Positions 51,175 through 61,282 of a stretch of DNA of 64,000 nt are shown here, in pieces. The notes beneath the pieces are model-generated. The model saw nothing but the letters and a program-made list of their open reading frames with translations, searched no databases and was not told the origin of the DNA. The stretch comes from Moesziomyces globuligerus. Its lineage: Eukaryota > Basidiomycota > Ustilaginomycetes > Ustilaginales > Ustilaginaceae. Location of the stretch: the NCBI GenBank assembly GCA_030849465.1, contig JARVLF010000013.1, positions 496,001 to 560,000 on the forward strand, read 5' to 3'. The position numbers and the translations under genes were made by a program. Position 1 is the stretch's first letter, and the number at the start of each line of letters is the position of its first letter.

Positions 51175-52150
51175 CGTACGCGTGCGATCATATCTTATGC
51201 TGCTTTCCAGCGCGGTACATGTCCTGCATCAGACGCAGCCACTGCAGCCATGAAACGGCTAGCGCACCCTACGTGCACCTTTTTGCGTCCAGAGGGCGGT
51301 GCAGATGGTGTGAGCAATCCGCGCGGTGGGAGATGCGCCAAGCTGCAAGCCCAGCTGCACGCGTTACGCTGGCACAGCAGACCAAGCCACGTCGGAAAAG
51401 CGGAACGGAACAGCATTCAAAGTTCACCCCCTCCAGATCTCAGGTACGGCACACCGCGGAACTTTGCGGGCGGAGTCGAGATTCGCACACTTCCCCTGCT
51501 GCAAGCCGTACGACGCTACACCGAGCTCTGCACGCTTCGAGTCTCCCGAGGCACATGAGGATCAGCTGGGCTGCAGACTCTTTCGCACCAGGGTGGGCAC
51601 AAGCATTGAAAGGATGGCTGCTGCCGCCATCCACCTCCTAGCGACAGAACAACAGGGCAGCGAGGACGACCCTGCTTGCAGTCGAATGCCGCAAACGCCG
51701 AGGCAGGTCCCTACCGAGGAATGAGCGCAGCGCGATATTAATAACAACCATGGCTCCGCTTCGAGTCTCACCGCAGGCATCGAAATTTTGCTCTCCTTCT
51801 TCAGACTACCAATAGCGTCGCCCAGTTCGTACCGAGTTGACATTGTTGGCATCTTGCACAAGGTTTGTTATGCCTTGCATGGCGCCGAGCTTGCCAGTTC
51901 CTGAGTCGGTTGACGAAACCATGCAAGATCGAGATGGGCGCTGCCAGATCTGCGCGATCTGCCATCATCGACCGCATCAAGCGCCCGAGGGAGCAGACCC
52001 CTGACAGAACCGCGGGCAGCCTGGCCGAGATGAGCTCGGCGGATTGCTGTAAAGCCAGATCCCCACGTTGTGGCTTCGTGCCTGTCTGCGTCTTTGAGAC
52101 CTCCCCCCACCCTTCCACCTCGAAATACGATTCGTTGAAAAATGTTTGAT

Positions 52151-52471
52151 TCAACCGTCCAGTAACTTAGCCGCCCCGACTTTGGCATGAGCCCAGCCCG
52201 GCTGAAATGCGCTTCGCTTAGCGATTTTCTCCCACGCCAAAACGGTACATCAGAAGACCGGGTAGACCTACGCGCTTGGCGACTTGGAGCTTAAGCGCCA
52301 TTACGGAATTTTTAATCCCATTCATCCCTCCGTTACGGAAAAAAATAAAACAAAAATAAGATAAAAGACGAATGGACCTCGGAGTTCCAATTGCATTCTT
52401 CCTTCTGTCTGACGGGGGGGAGTTGCTGTCATTCCTGTTCTCAGAAAACGTCAGGCGCGGTTTAAAGATTA
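52151..52471. other. AT-rich island 1 in the gene-poor region
   Basis: Positions 52301-52372 are strongly AT-rich in an otherwise GC-rich setting and contain two direct copies of TTACGGAA at 52302-52309 and 52334-52341, followed by an A-rich run. A short frame starts at 52372 (65 codons) but lacks support. Confidence 0.5.
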
Positions 52472-55220
52472 AACTTCACGCAATGCAGCTCCGGCTTTCC
52501 GAGCCTGGCGGGCGTTTCCTTGTTGCACCCGGACGCACGCTCTGCAGCTGCGTGTCCTGTGCGCGCTAACTTACCATGGTCCGCGGCTGCCGTCTCTGGG
52601 TTGCTCGTACTCCGCCACGGCACCATCGCTGCTGTCTCTCGAAACGCAGCTCTTCTGGTACAGGCCTTCGGATAGACTGGGCCGATCGAACTCATCAAGA
52701 GTGCGTGGGTGCTACTGTACTGTTTGATGAGGGTGACACACGCTGTTGTTTTCGATCGATGGACCCTGGGCGACTCTCAGACGAGGAGCAGGGCGGAAGC
52801 AGTCTGCTTGGGGATGGTCTCGTGCCTGCGTCACGATCATCTGAACGCCCAGCACCGATCTGTGTGTGGTAAAGTTTGCTCCGCCGTCTCGGTGCCGCAA
52901 TACCCAGCGTCGATGTGCAGGCACCCGGAGCAAGGTAAGAGGTCTGCGGTATGGTGAGCGGACAGGGTCGCAGCGGCAAGGACCGTGAGAGCGCGTCGGG
53001 CGCTGTTTCAGCCATCCAGGCATGCGCATGCTCGAGCGGAGTCCGTCAGGTGTACCTGCTACCATCGCAGTCGGACCTGCTGTACCTATATTTGTTATCG
53101 ACGCCGATGATTTGTTGGATCTGATCATATGAGCCCTTGCAGCCTTGCACCTGATGCCACGCCCGCGTCGTCAAAGTAGAGCATTGTCTGTCGGCGATGA
53201 AGCTCGTCGAACGCGATGGATGTGCTTCCGTCGCGGTCACGTCGCGCGAGCCTTCGGACCTCGTCCGCGCACGACACGCGACTGGACACAAGTCGTCGGC
53301 AAGAGTTGGAGCGTGCATTCGCGTCGCGGAGGGACCGGTCCGAAGCGCTGGTGACTGTCGTCACACGGCGGGATCGGCAGCGCCCATCATACTTCGGCTA
53401 TGCGCCAGGGTCGTGCAAACGATCGCACAGTCTGACTCGAGGCCTCCGTGTGCGTGGTGCGGCGGCTAGCGTTCCAAGCGAGCCGAGTCCTCCACTCGCT
53501 CGGTCGGCCTTCCGAATCCGTCTGCGCGACTGCATCCCGTCGGAGACCCCTGCTGCAGGCCGACAGGTCGCGTCTCACGTCCGCACGTTGCCCTCTAAGT
53601 TAGCCGACCTTGGCAGCCCTGCTAGCTGACTAGCCTTCTTACGCCTTGCAACCGGCTCGCAACCACCGAATCCATCTGCGTGCGCACCGAGCTTGCTACC
53701 CTCGGCCCACGTAGAGTCGTCGCGAGAGAGGCACGTCTTCCATAGCGTCGAGGGGAAAATGCTGTCATTGCGTGTCTTTGAAGAGCGCGTCGTATGTCTC
53801 GATGTCTACTGGACTCTTGTTGGGCTGAGTGAGTCGAGCTCAAGCGGGCTGAAGACGGCTCGTTGGTCTCCTGCTCGTAGGATAAAGTGCATTCCAGCTG
53901 GATTGGAAAAGGAGACACGAAATGTATGCAAATTGGGGCTCCGAAATCAATCGCACTTGGCTGGTAGCCGGCCTCGTTGCGTGTCAGAGAGACGCGAACT
54001 GGAGGCTGGAAACCGAGCAGCTGTCAGGCTGACAACTGACACCTGCATCCGAGACCAACACAGCTTGGAGTTCCCCACCACGCGCGTCGTCCAGGTCCAC
54101 CCGCCGATCGCCCCCCGCTCGATGCATCGAGACAAAAGATCCCGTGTTGGGCACGAGCCTGCCGAGACAAAGGAAGTCGGAACACAGTATCCAGATCGTT
54201 CATCGATCTCTCCGCCCTCCGCTCGACCTTCTTTAAACATCACGTATGCGAATGATTTGATCTGGGAAGAAGCGGTGCGGAGGCGGACTCAACGCGGGGT
54301 GCAATGCGAGAGAGCAACAGTCGCTTGAGCCGACGCTTCGACGGTGTGGACGGCAAGAAGCGCGCATCCTCAGCCCCAACGCGCTCTGAAGAATTGGGAT
54401 ATGCCGAGCAAGTCCGGCCCTTACTCAGGCATCATGCATTATCGGCAGCGCCTGACCACTTGCGTTTCTATATTCGAGACAGAGGCGAAGAGGCGTTTGC
54501 CAGTCGCTTGTGAGGAGAGCTTCCGACTGCACAATGCACATCTGCAACCAATGATCTGTCGAATCCACGCCAAAAGAGTGCAGCATCTCCATGCCTGCGT
54601 GTGGATCGATGGGAATCTTTTTTTGCCACCTCGCCTCTGCCTAGCCGGAGCTGCCTCCGAAGGCATGCACGGCCCTTACAGTACGTCTGTCGATCCATCC
54701 CTAACCGCACCACGCTTCACGCCAACTAGAGCCCGTCGGGACATGTCACTCGTCGTCCTCCAGGCACGGACGCCTATTCCATCGCGACTACTATGATTTA
54801 GTGCAGACCGACAGGCCGCCTGCGCCGGATGGACTGAGTCCGAATGGGCCTAGCCGATCAGCCGTTTGGTCCGCCGTCTTGCAGCCTGTGATCGCCATCG
54901 CCATCTTGCAGGCAGGATTCCTTGACTCCGACTAGCGTCGGAAGCACTCGCACGCGAGTCGAACGGCGCTCACGACGGAAGCGATGCGACAACTTAGACC
55001 CACATGGAGACCGGAATGGCAAAGACGGCTAGCTGGCTGGCTGGCGGGCTGGGTAAAGCGGCCAGCGAGAAGCACGCTGCATTCCAAGCATCTCGCACGC
55101 GCCGTGGAGTTGGACACACTGCAGCAGCGCACTAGCCCGGTCGAGACTCGTTGTCCCGCTTCATTCGTTTCATCGTGCTCACTCTGCCGGGCACAGGCTG
55201 CAGGCACGCAGGTTCCGTTG
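52472..55220. other. Gene-poor region between the two AT-rich islands
   Basis: About 2.7 kb with only overlapping short frames; the longest is 53693-54328 (plus, 211 codons), whose composition is unconvincing. Nothing else is seen. Confidence 0.35.
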
Positions 55221-55490
55221 GAGCGCAATTCATTTTGAATTTGTCGAATTTTTCAAACAAATTCCTTTGTCCATGGGGACCTTGATCTTCCGCCTAGACC
55301 GGAGCTTCCACTCACGGAATTTAGTTCACTATTTTTTTTTTCTGAGTGGAGAAGCTGCGGTTATAAAAATAATTTCCGAAGCCAATGAGGTACTCAAGGC
55401 GTAAGGCTACCGCGGAACTCAGCACAATTACAGAATTTAATTATAATACCAGCATCAGGCTTCGTCGTCTGAGGGGCGGCTAAGTTGGCA
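55221..55490. other. AT-rich island 2 with imperfect inverted repeat
   Basis: The stretch is AT-rich, with a run of ten T at 55332-55341 and an AATTTAATTATAAT segment near 55434-55447. Arms at 55303-55314 (AGCTTCCACTCA) and 55343-55356 pair except for two extra bases, forming a hairpin over the T-run. It could be a decayed element end or a replication-type AT island; neither is shown. Confidence 0.45.
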
Positions 55491-56890
55491 GCCCCTTGCG
55501 TCGCTTCCCGAGTCTCAGTGGCTTCACAGCTGCCTCTTCATACTGTACCGTAGGTACCGTCACCCCCTTTTTCGATCCCAGCGCTTTTATCCATAAATTT
55601 ACACAGGGCCGGCCAGCCTGGTCTCCCCATAAGGGCGGGCGCTCAAGTACGCTTGTGACCTTACCGCCAGCCGACCGACGCGGTTGCCAGCAATGCTTGC
55701 GCCTATTCCGAGGCGTCAAGCCTCTTTTTCGCGTGCACGCCGTGCTTCAGCCCAGCCAAGTCCGCAAAGCCCAGCGTTCCATGAGCTGCCAACTCGGGGC
55801 GCCCCTTTGTCTTGGCCATTTCCTGCCTCGCCTCGAAGCTCGTTGTACCCTTCTGCGCTCGATTCCAGCCACCTGTGCGCCCAGGTGCGCGGTGGCAAAT
55901 CGTTCTGAAGCGATGGTAGGCGCGCAAAATGCCACCAGCTTCCGACACGATCTAGTGGTGCTCCTTTCGCTTAGCAGAGGCGTGTGATCGGAATTCGCCC
56001 AGCTGGCAGCCTCGGGACGGGCGACAAAGGAGCAGCTGACCTTCCCCTTTGGGAGTGCCTGTTGCAGTAGAAGCCGTTCTGACGTCTGGAAAAGACGAGA
56101 CTAAGCGCCATTCCTGTGTTGCTTCGGATGGCAAGCAAGCTGCTGCAGCCGTGCAGCACGCCACATTGCCAGATCTGGCGGAGCTTGGACGGCGGCTGTC
56201 ACTCTGCCCCCGCTTGCGCCCTGGCGCGCGTGTCGTGGCGCTGCCTTCCTGCCCATGCCGCCCTGGTTTGCCGATCATTCCTTCCCACAGCCTTGGCCCC
56301 GGTTCTTGAATCCAGGCAGGATGGAGCGCTTGTGCATGCGATCATTGCAGCCTGCATTTTCCCATCCGCCACCCAAGTTGACTCACTCCCACCCATATTT
56401 CGCATATGCCTCCCGGATGCCGTTTTCTGCGGCAGCTCCTCCCGCTGTCTTGGCCCACGCCGGACTGCCGCCTTGGTCCCCATGCTCCCGCGAACACGGA
56501 AGCCCCAAGCCGTGAGCTAATCAGCGCCTTTTTCCCAGCTCGAATCCAGCCAGCCAGCGAGCCGCATTCTGGAGTGAACACCATCCACCTGTCTGTTTGT
56601 GCCTGAGCTGTTGGTCTCTCGCCTGATGCCCTCTGGTCGCGCGGGGACTCCGTACAGTCTGCATTTTTGCTTGTCCGACCAACACTGTAGATCTTGCCTC
56701 CGGTGGCCAACAGTTACAGGATCGTGTGCGTGCCTGTGCTCTGGCTTCCTGTCGCGCGGTGCCTCGCGTCCAGGTCTGCCCGTCATACTGGTGCGAGCCG
56801 CCCTCTCCCCCGTCAGTACGGTAAGACGCCGCATGCTGTCGATAGTCGACAGCTTCCGCGCCACAGGGCACCTTCGGTGGCACTCGAATG
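55491..56890. other. Gene-poor region upstream of the zinc-finger gene
   Basis: About 1.4 kb of mostly C/G-rich sequence with short frames only. It is probably the distal promoter of the C2H2 gene. No TATA box stands out. Confidence 0.35.
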
Positions 56891-57377
56891 CGACTCGAAC
56901 CCCCCTTACCGTGGGCCACATCCTCTAACCGCACCTACCTAGGCTCTGAATCATACAAAACCACCTCGGTCAGCCCTTTCATTTCAGCGTCGTCCTATTC
57001 CCCCCCCCTTCCTTCCTGTCCGCTTGGCCTCATCGTCGTCCATCTGCAACGACTCGCCCCTTTCTGCACCGTTTCATAGCATCCTGTCGCCTTCCTTTCC
57101 ATAACATCCAGAGCCGTTCCTTGAAGAGTCGCTCTCATCACGATCTCGTCGGTTCCGCTTAGTTCATCCTCGTCATCGTGACATCAGCGAGCAACTCGAC
57201 CTCTACACAACCAGCACCGTCCTCCATTCCCTCTCAGCATCCTCATCCATCGCAAGATATCCCTCTAATCGAGCTCAACGCGATCAGCATCGTTGTCTCA
57301 TATCTACCGACTTCAGCAAAGCCCCATCGACCATCCCGTGCTCCTCGTCCTATCGCTTCCCCAATAATCTCGACATC
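56891..57377 (+). promoter_or_regulatory. ATG-free, pyrimidine-rich leader of the zinc-finger gene
   Basis: No ATG occurs in these 487 nt before the chosen start, and C plus T dominate from about 56990. This fits a long 5' untranslated region without upstream start codons. Confidence 0.5.
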
Positions 57378-59342
57378 ATGTTCGGTCCATTGAGTACCCC
57401 TGACTCGGTCTCGGGCGATGCCCATGACATTGGACACAACTCCCTCGGCCTGCTTGACAACGTCTCGCCAGATCTTCACGCGTCGTCTGGTGTGCTCATG
57501 TCCGAGTCTCACTCGATGCCACGATACGCTTATGCCAGTGGCATGCCTCAGCCCTCGTACGGCACGCGTCGTGGTTCGGTGAGCTCAGCCGCGTCTTCTT
57601 CTTGCATCAGTCTCAGCCAGGCTTCGGACCACTCGAACGCGCCTGGCTCCTACTCGCCGCGCTCCTTCACCCCGAACGAGTCGCCCCTTGCCCTGCCGGG
57701 CTCGCTCACCTCGCTTTCCGGCCTGGCGCTCGGAACCCCTGAGACACCAGGTCACCCCGAGCTGCACGGCTACGCCGACCACGCCGCCTTCCAGCCCGAC
57801 CAGCACAATGCCCTGCTCGCCCTCTCCCATGGCCAGGACGAGTTCAGCCTCGAGATGCCGCCGCCCTCCAACATCCGTCGCCGTGCCGCACAGTCGTTCG
57901 ACATCTCGATGCTCTCGGCCCACCAGACAGACGCCCAGATCCATGGTCACACACAGAAGCTCAACGAGTCGGATGGCTCCGAAGAGACGACACCCATGCC
58001 TGCGCACACCGGCACCTTTGCTGGTCAGGCGGTGTTCAACCTAAGTGATGGCTTCCGTGCATCTCAGATGCCCGTCACCCCCCAGTCGGCGTACAGCCGC
58101 GCCTCACTCGGCGCAGTCCCCTGCACCTTCACACCCGGTCACTCGTACTCGCCTGGCTCGACGCCCGACCACTCGGTGCGCGGCGATGCCTCGCATCCCA
58201 GCTCGCCCTTCTATCCCCCGTCGGCCATCGCCCTGCGAAGGCTCACGAGTGCCGACAGCATCCGCAACGAGTCGTACGCACCCCATGAGCTCGACACGCC
58301 AAGCAAGGAAGCCCCACCTCTGCTCAGCCTCGCCGAGCTTCACCACATGCCCAGGCACGAGCCCAGCTTCCAGCCAAACCTCGCCTTCCGTGACCACTTC
58401 CAGAGCCCACCCAGCTTCCAGCCTCACCGCTCCAGCCTCCCGGACACCTCTTCGGCTGGCATGTCGTCCGCCGCTATGGCCAGGGTCGCCTCGGCGCCCA
58501 CCTCGAGTCCGATGCCTCAGCTTTCGCGCTCCTCCGCCTCTTCCGAGGCCTCCTCGTTTTCTTCGTTCCCCTCGACGCCATCGTCGTCGACGGTGGGTGC
58601 CGATGGCCGAGCCAGGGTCAACTTCATGTATCCGTCTACGCCTACGCACGACCTCATGTCGCCTGGCTTCGACCCCTACTACAGTGCACCTCCCATGGCG
58701 GGGCATCGCAGCAACAGCATGATGTCGCTGGGCTCGCCCATTGACGGCTCGTTCACCTCGATGCTCGACGGCCGCAGCCGCAGTGTCTCGGGTTCGGTCA
58801 CGCGCACCACGCCGCGAGGCCGCGCGCGCAATGCGGGGCCTCCCCCTCTGATCGTCAGCTCGGCTGACAAGCTTCACGTCTGCCACTGCGGCAAGCGTTT
58901 CAAGAGGATGGAGCACCTCAAGCGCCACAACCGCACCCACACTCAGGAGCGCCCGCACAAGTGCCCCGTCGAGACGTGCGGCAAGTTCTTCGGCCGCTCC
59001 GACAACCTCGCTCAGCACCTCAAGACGCACTTCCGACCCGCCGGACTGGTCGGTCGCTCGTCGGAGCTCCTCTCGCTCACAGCAGGCTCGGACAAGTTCA
59101 AGAACAGCGAGCCCCGCCACGACCCCTACGCGGCGGCAGCGGCAGCGGCTGCCGCTGCCGCCCAAGCGGCCGTCTCTGTCAGTGGTAAGCGCGGCTCCAT
59201 CAGCCCCGCCTGCCTCGGAGGGCCCATCGCGCTCAACAAGCCCTCGACACCGAGGCAAGCGCTCGCGCCTGCCGGAGGCCTCAGCGCCAACTCCTCGCCC
59301 GACATGCCGTCGGGCACTAGCATGCTCGCCCACTTTGCCTGA
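57378..59342 (+). CDS. C2H2 zinc-finger transcription factor, two fingers
   Basis: This is a single exon of 654 residues from MFGPLSTPDS. Residues 1-480 are Ser/Pro/His-rich with many short hydrophobic patches typical of activation regions. Two adjacent fingers lie near 500-555. Finger 1 is VCHCGKRFKRMEHLKRHNRT followed by H, with only one residue between its first two cysteines (Cys502 and Cys504). After the linker TQERPHK, finger 2 is CPVETCGKFFGRSDNLAQHL followed by KTH, with canonical spacing. The KRMEHLKRH and RSDNLAQH helices resemble fungal Msn2/Azf1-type regulators. A run of 11 Ala near 582-592 and a Ser/Pro-rich tail follow. It should bind DNA in the nucleus. The 10.3 kb gene-free stretch upstream suggests complex regulation. 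I cannot tell which of the named smut C2H2 regulators it is, if any. Confidence 0.88.
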   Translation: MFGPLSTPDSVSGDAHDIGHNSLGLLDNVSPDLHASSGVLMSESHSMPRYAYASGMPQPSYGTRRGSVSSAASSSCISLSQASDHSNAPGSYSPRSFTPNESPLALPGSLTSLSGLALGTPETPGHPELHGYADHAAFQPDQHNALLALSHGQDEFSLEMPPPSNIRRRAAQSFDISMLSAHQTDAQIHGHTQKLNESDGSEETTPMPAHTGTFAGQAVFNLSDGFRASQMPVTPQSAYSRASLGAVPCTFTPGHSYSPGSTPDHSVRGDASHPSSPFYPPSAIALRRLTSADSIRNESYAPHELDTPSKEAPPLLSLAELHHMPRHEPSFQPNLAFRDHFQSPPSFQPHRSSLPDTSSAGMSSAAMARVASAPTSSPMPQLSRSSASSEASSFSSFPSTPSSSTVGADGRARVNFMYPSTPTHDLMSPGFDPYYSAPPMAGHRSNSMMSLGSPIDGSFTSMLDGRSRSVSGSVTRTTPRGRARNAGPPPLIVSSADKLHVCHCGKRFKRMEHLKRHNRTHTQERPHKCPVETCGKFFGRSDNLAQHLKTHFRPAGLVGRSSELLSLTAGSDKFKNSEPRHDPYAAAAAAAAAAAQAAVSVSGKRGSISPACLGGPIALNKPSTPRQALAPAGGLSANSSPDMPSGTSMLAHFA

Positions 59343-60961
59343 ACTCGAACGTTGCACAGGCAGTGAATCACAACCCAGCTCTTCGCATCTCCGCTCGCGC
59401 CCATGTGCCTCTGGCCTCGCAGCTCGGTCTGACTCTTGTATACATACACTCCTTCGTCTAGCACAGTCCAAGCTCTAATCACCCTCGTTCGCCCTGCTTC
59501 GTTATTGTCTATCCCCTCGTTACCGCCAAGCTCGCTTGTCGCATCCACATCGCCCGCCTCGTTTGCTCTTTGTCCCTCGTCACGGTAATCTGTAGTTGCA
59601 GGAATCCAATGCCCATACGCAAATCTCTCGTCTAACCCTGTGCGTGAGTTCGAACGCGTGGGCTGGCTCGATGCTCTCTCATGCCGAAGGAATTCCGGCG
59701 GAGATATCCTGGATGACACCATATAGTACCATAACGTGAGAAGTTTGCGGCTGCAGCCAGCGAAATGTCGTCATGGTGTCATGGTACCAGTCCTTAGCAG
59801 TATCGGCTGGGTTGCTGGTAAGGTCCGCATGACCATGGGAAAGGGGCATGTCTCCGCACGAGGGAGCACCGTGAGCGGATGCTTGCATGCTCGTCTTGTT
59901 GTCGGGACGGGGAAAATGTTGGGGCAGGTGTTGGGCCTGCTCCGTCGGATTCGGTTCCGATGAGATAGAAGACATCGGAATGGATCTGGAAGCGCAGCGT
60001 TTTAGCTTCTGCGCTTCCGTACGAAGCTTCTGCCTCGTAGGCACCGGGAATCATTAAGGCAAGGAGATAAGTTATGCTCGAAGCAACGAAGCGAGCTGGA
60101 CTAAAGTCTGCAGCACCACATGTCGTGCAGAGAACGCCATGCTCCAGCATGCATGCCCTGCAATCGACAATGACAATGTGCTGCAGCTCAGCCCCGAACT
60201 TGGCGAGGTGCTGCAGAAGGCTCGAGCATGAGCATGTTGCGTTGGAAGCGTGCGGAGTTTCGACTCTGAGACCAATTCGCTGGACCGGGCTAGTCGAGCC
60301 GAGACGAACCGCCACGAGGGCAATAGTCTCCACAGATCCCGTCCACGCTGGCACACATCAGGGCACATCTTCCTTCTCGCGAACAAGGTTTGCTCGGATG
60401 TCGGATGAAAGAATGACCTTTCACTCTGTTACAAACACAGCCGCGTCGATTCCGCACGTGTCCCGCCATGACCACGCGGTGTTCCGCCAAATGTAGCTCG
60501 CCTGAGAGCACAAGCCCCAACAGCTCGACGAACGGTATCGTGACACATCCTGGGGCGTAGTCCGCTTTGTGTAGCATTGCAGCCGAGATTCGGGACCGAT
60601 GTTCCGTGATGCATCAGTGTCCGCCGACGTGTAGCTGTACTGCCACATGCACGGCGTATGCAATCTCGCCTGGCGTCACGGTCGCCCTGGGTGCAGCATC
60701 GGATTTGAGATGGCGACAAGCTGGATCTGCTCGCCTTCTTTCCTGGACATTGCCATCACTCTATGTATCAGTCCCGGGTCTCCATAGACCGGAGCTCGGA
60801 GCCTGCAGGCTGAGACGCGGAACACGCTTGAGCAACACCATGTTGATGTGAAAGCGCTCTATCTCTTTTGTCGCCAGACCTCGGCTTCGGGTAGACTGGG
60901 GCCGCCGGAGCCGATGAGCGCACGTAGATCCGAAGGTGTTAGCGCAGTCAAGTGCACACTG
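59343..60961. other. Intergenic stretch between zinc-finger and NIPA-type genes
   Basis: This 1.6 kb stretch holds the 3' flank of the C2H2 gene and the distal promoter of the transporter gene. Frames such as 59794-60354 (minus) have poor composition. Nothing else is seen. Confidence 0.35.
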
Positions 60962-60970
60962 TATAAAAAA
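60962..60970 (+). promoter_or_regulatory. TATA-like box of the NIPA-type transporter gene
   Basis: The sequence TATAAAAAA lies about 320 nt upstream of the chosen ATG at 61283. If used, transcription would begin near 60990-61060 and the leader would include most or all of the upstream frame at 61027-61224. Confidence 0.45.
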
Positions 60971-61026
60971 CGATCTTGCTTGCCACGGTCTAACAATTCA
61001 AGAGCAACTTTTCCGGCGGAGATCCG

Positions 61027-61224
61027 ATGGTGTTCTCCGTGGCCCGCATCATCGGCGGCTCAGAGAACCCGCCGCCCTCCACAACGTCAGGATGCAGACG
61101 CTCCACCGCTGACGGATTTTGGAAAAAGTCGGGCTTCTTCGACTCCACCAACCTCTGCCGGAAGGAAGCACTTCTTCTCGCAACCTCTAAGCTCCCGGAA
61201 CGCCATATCATCATGGCCGCCTAA
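61027..61224 (+). other. Candidate upstream ORF (65 codons) in the transporter leader
   Basis: An ATG at 61027 opens a frame that ends at TAA 61222-61224, 58 nt before the main ATG. A second in-frame ATG near its end (61213, ATGGCCGCCTAA) would make a three-residue uORF. Whether it is in the mRNA depends on the unproven start site. Confidence 0.35.
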
Positions 61225-61282
61225 CCCCATTGCTGGCATTATACGGACCGGAGATTCTCGGGTCCCAGGCACTCGGTTGAAC

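Larger units (their letters stand above)
47058..52150. other. Gene-poor region, left half
   Basis: After the DEF1-like 3' flank, about 5 kb contain only short frames of poor composition on both strands (for example 47446-47907 minus, 48139-48639 plus and 50799-51641 plus). I see no domain, no signal peptide, no transposase or reverse transcriptase motif, and no tRNA box pair. Small repeats are listed separately. Confidence 0.4.

Noticed and set aside
50799..51641. 280-codon plus-strand frame in the gene-poor region
   Set aside because: Cys/His/Arg-rich, no domain, overlapped by a similar 283-codon frame on the other strand; long chance frames are common at this GC content.
53693..54328. 211-codon plus-strand frame in the gene-poor region
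   Set aside because: No recognisable domain or signal peptide, and no intron or promoter signal to support it.
56860..56905. Possible tRNA B box on the minus strand (GGTTCGAGTCG)
   Set aside because: The 3' end of the box is wrong (CG instead of CC), and no A box or acceptor stem could be paired.
58104..59471. 455-codon minus-strand frame
   Set aside because: Antisense of the zinc-finger gene; Arg/Gly-rich with no domain.
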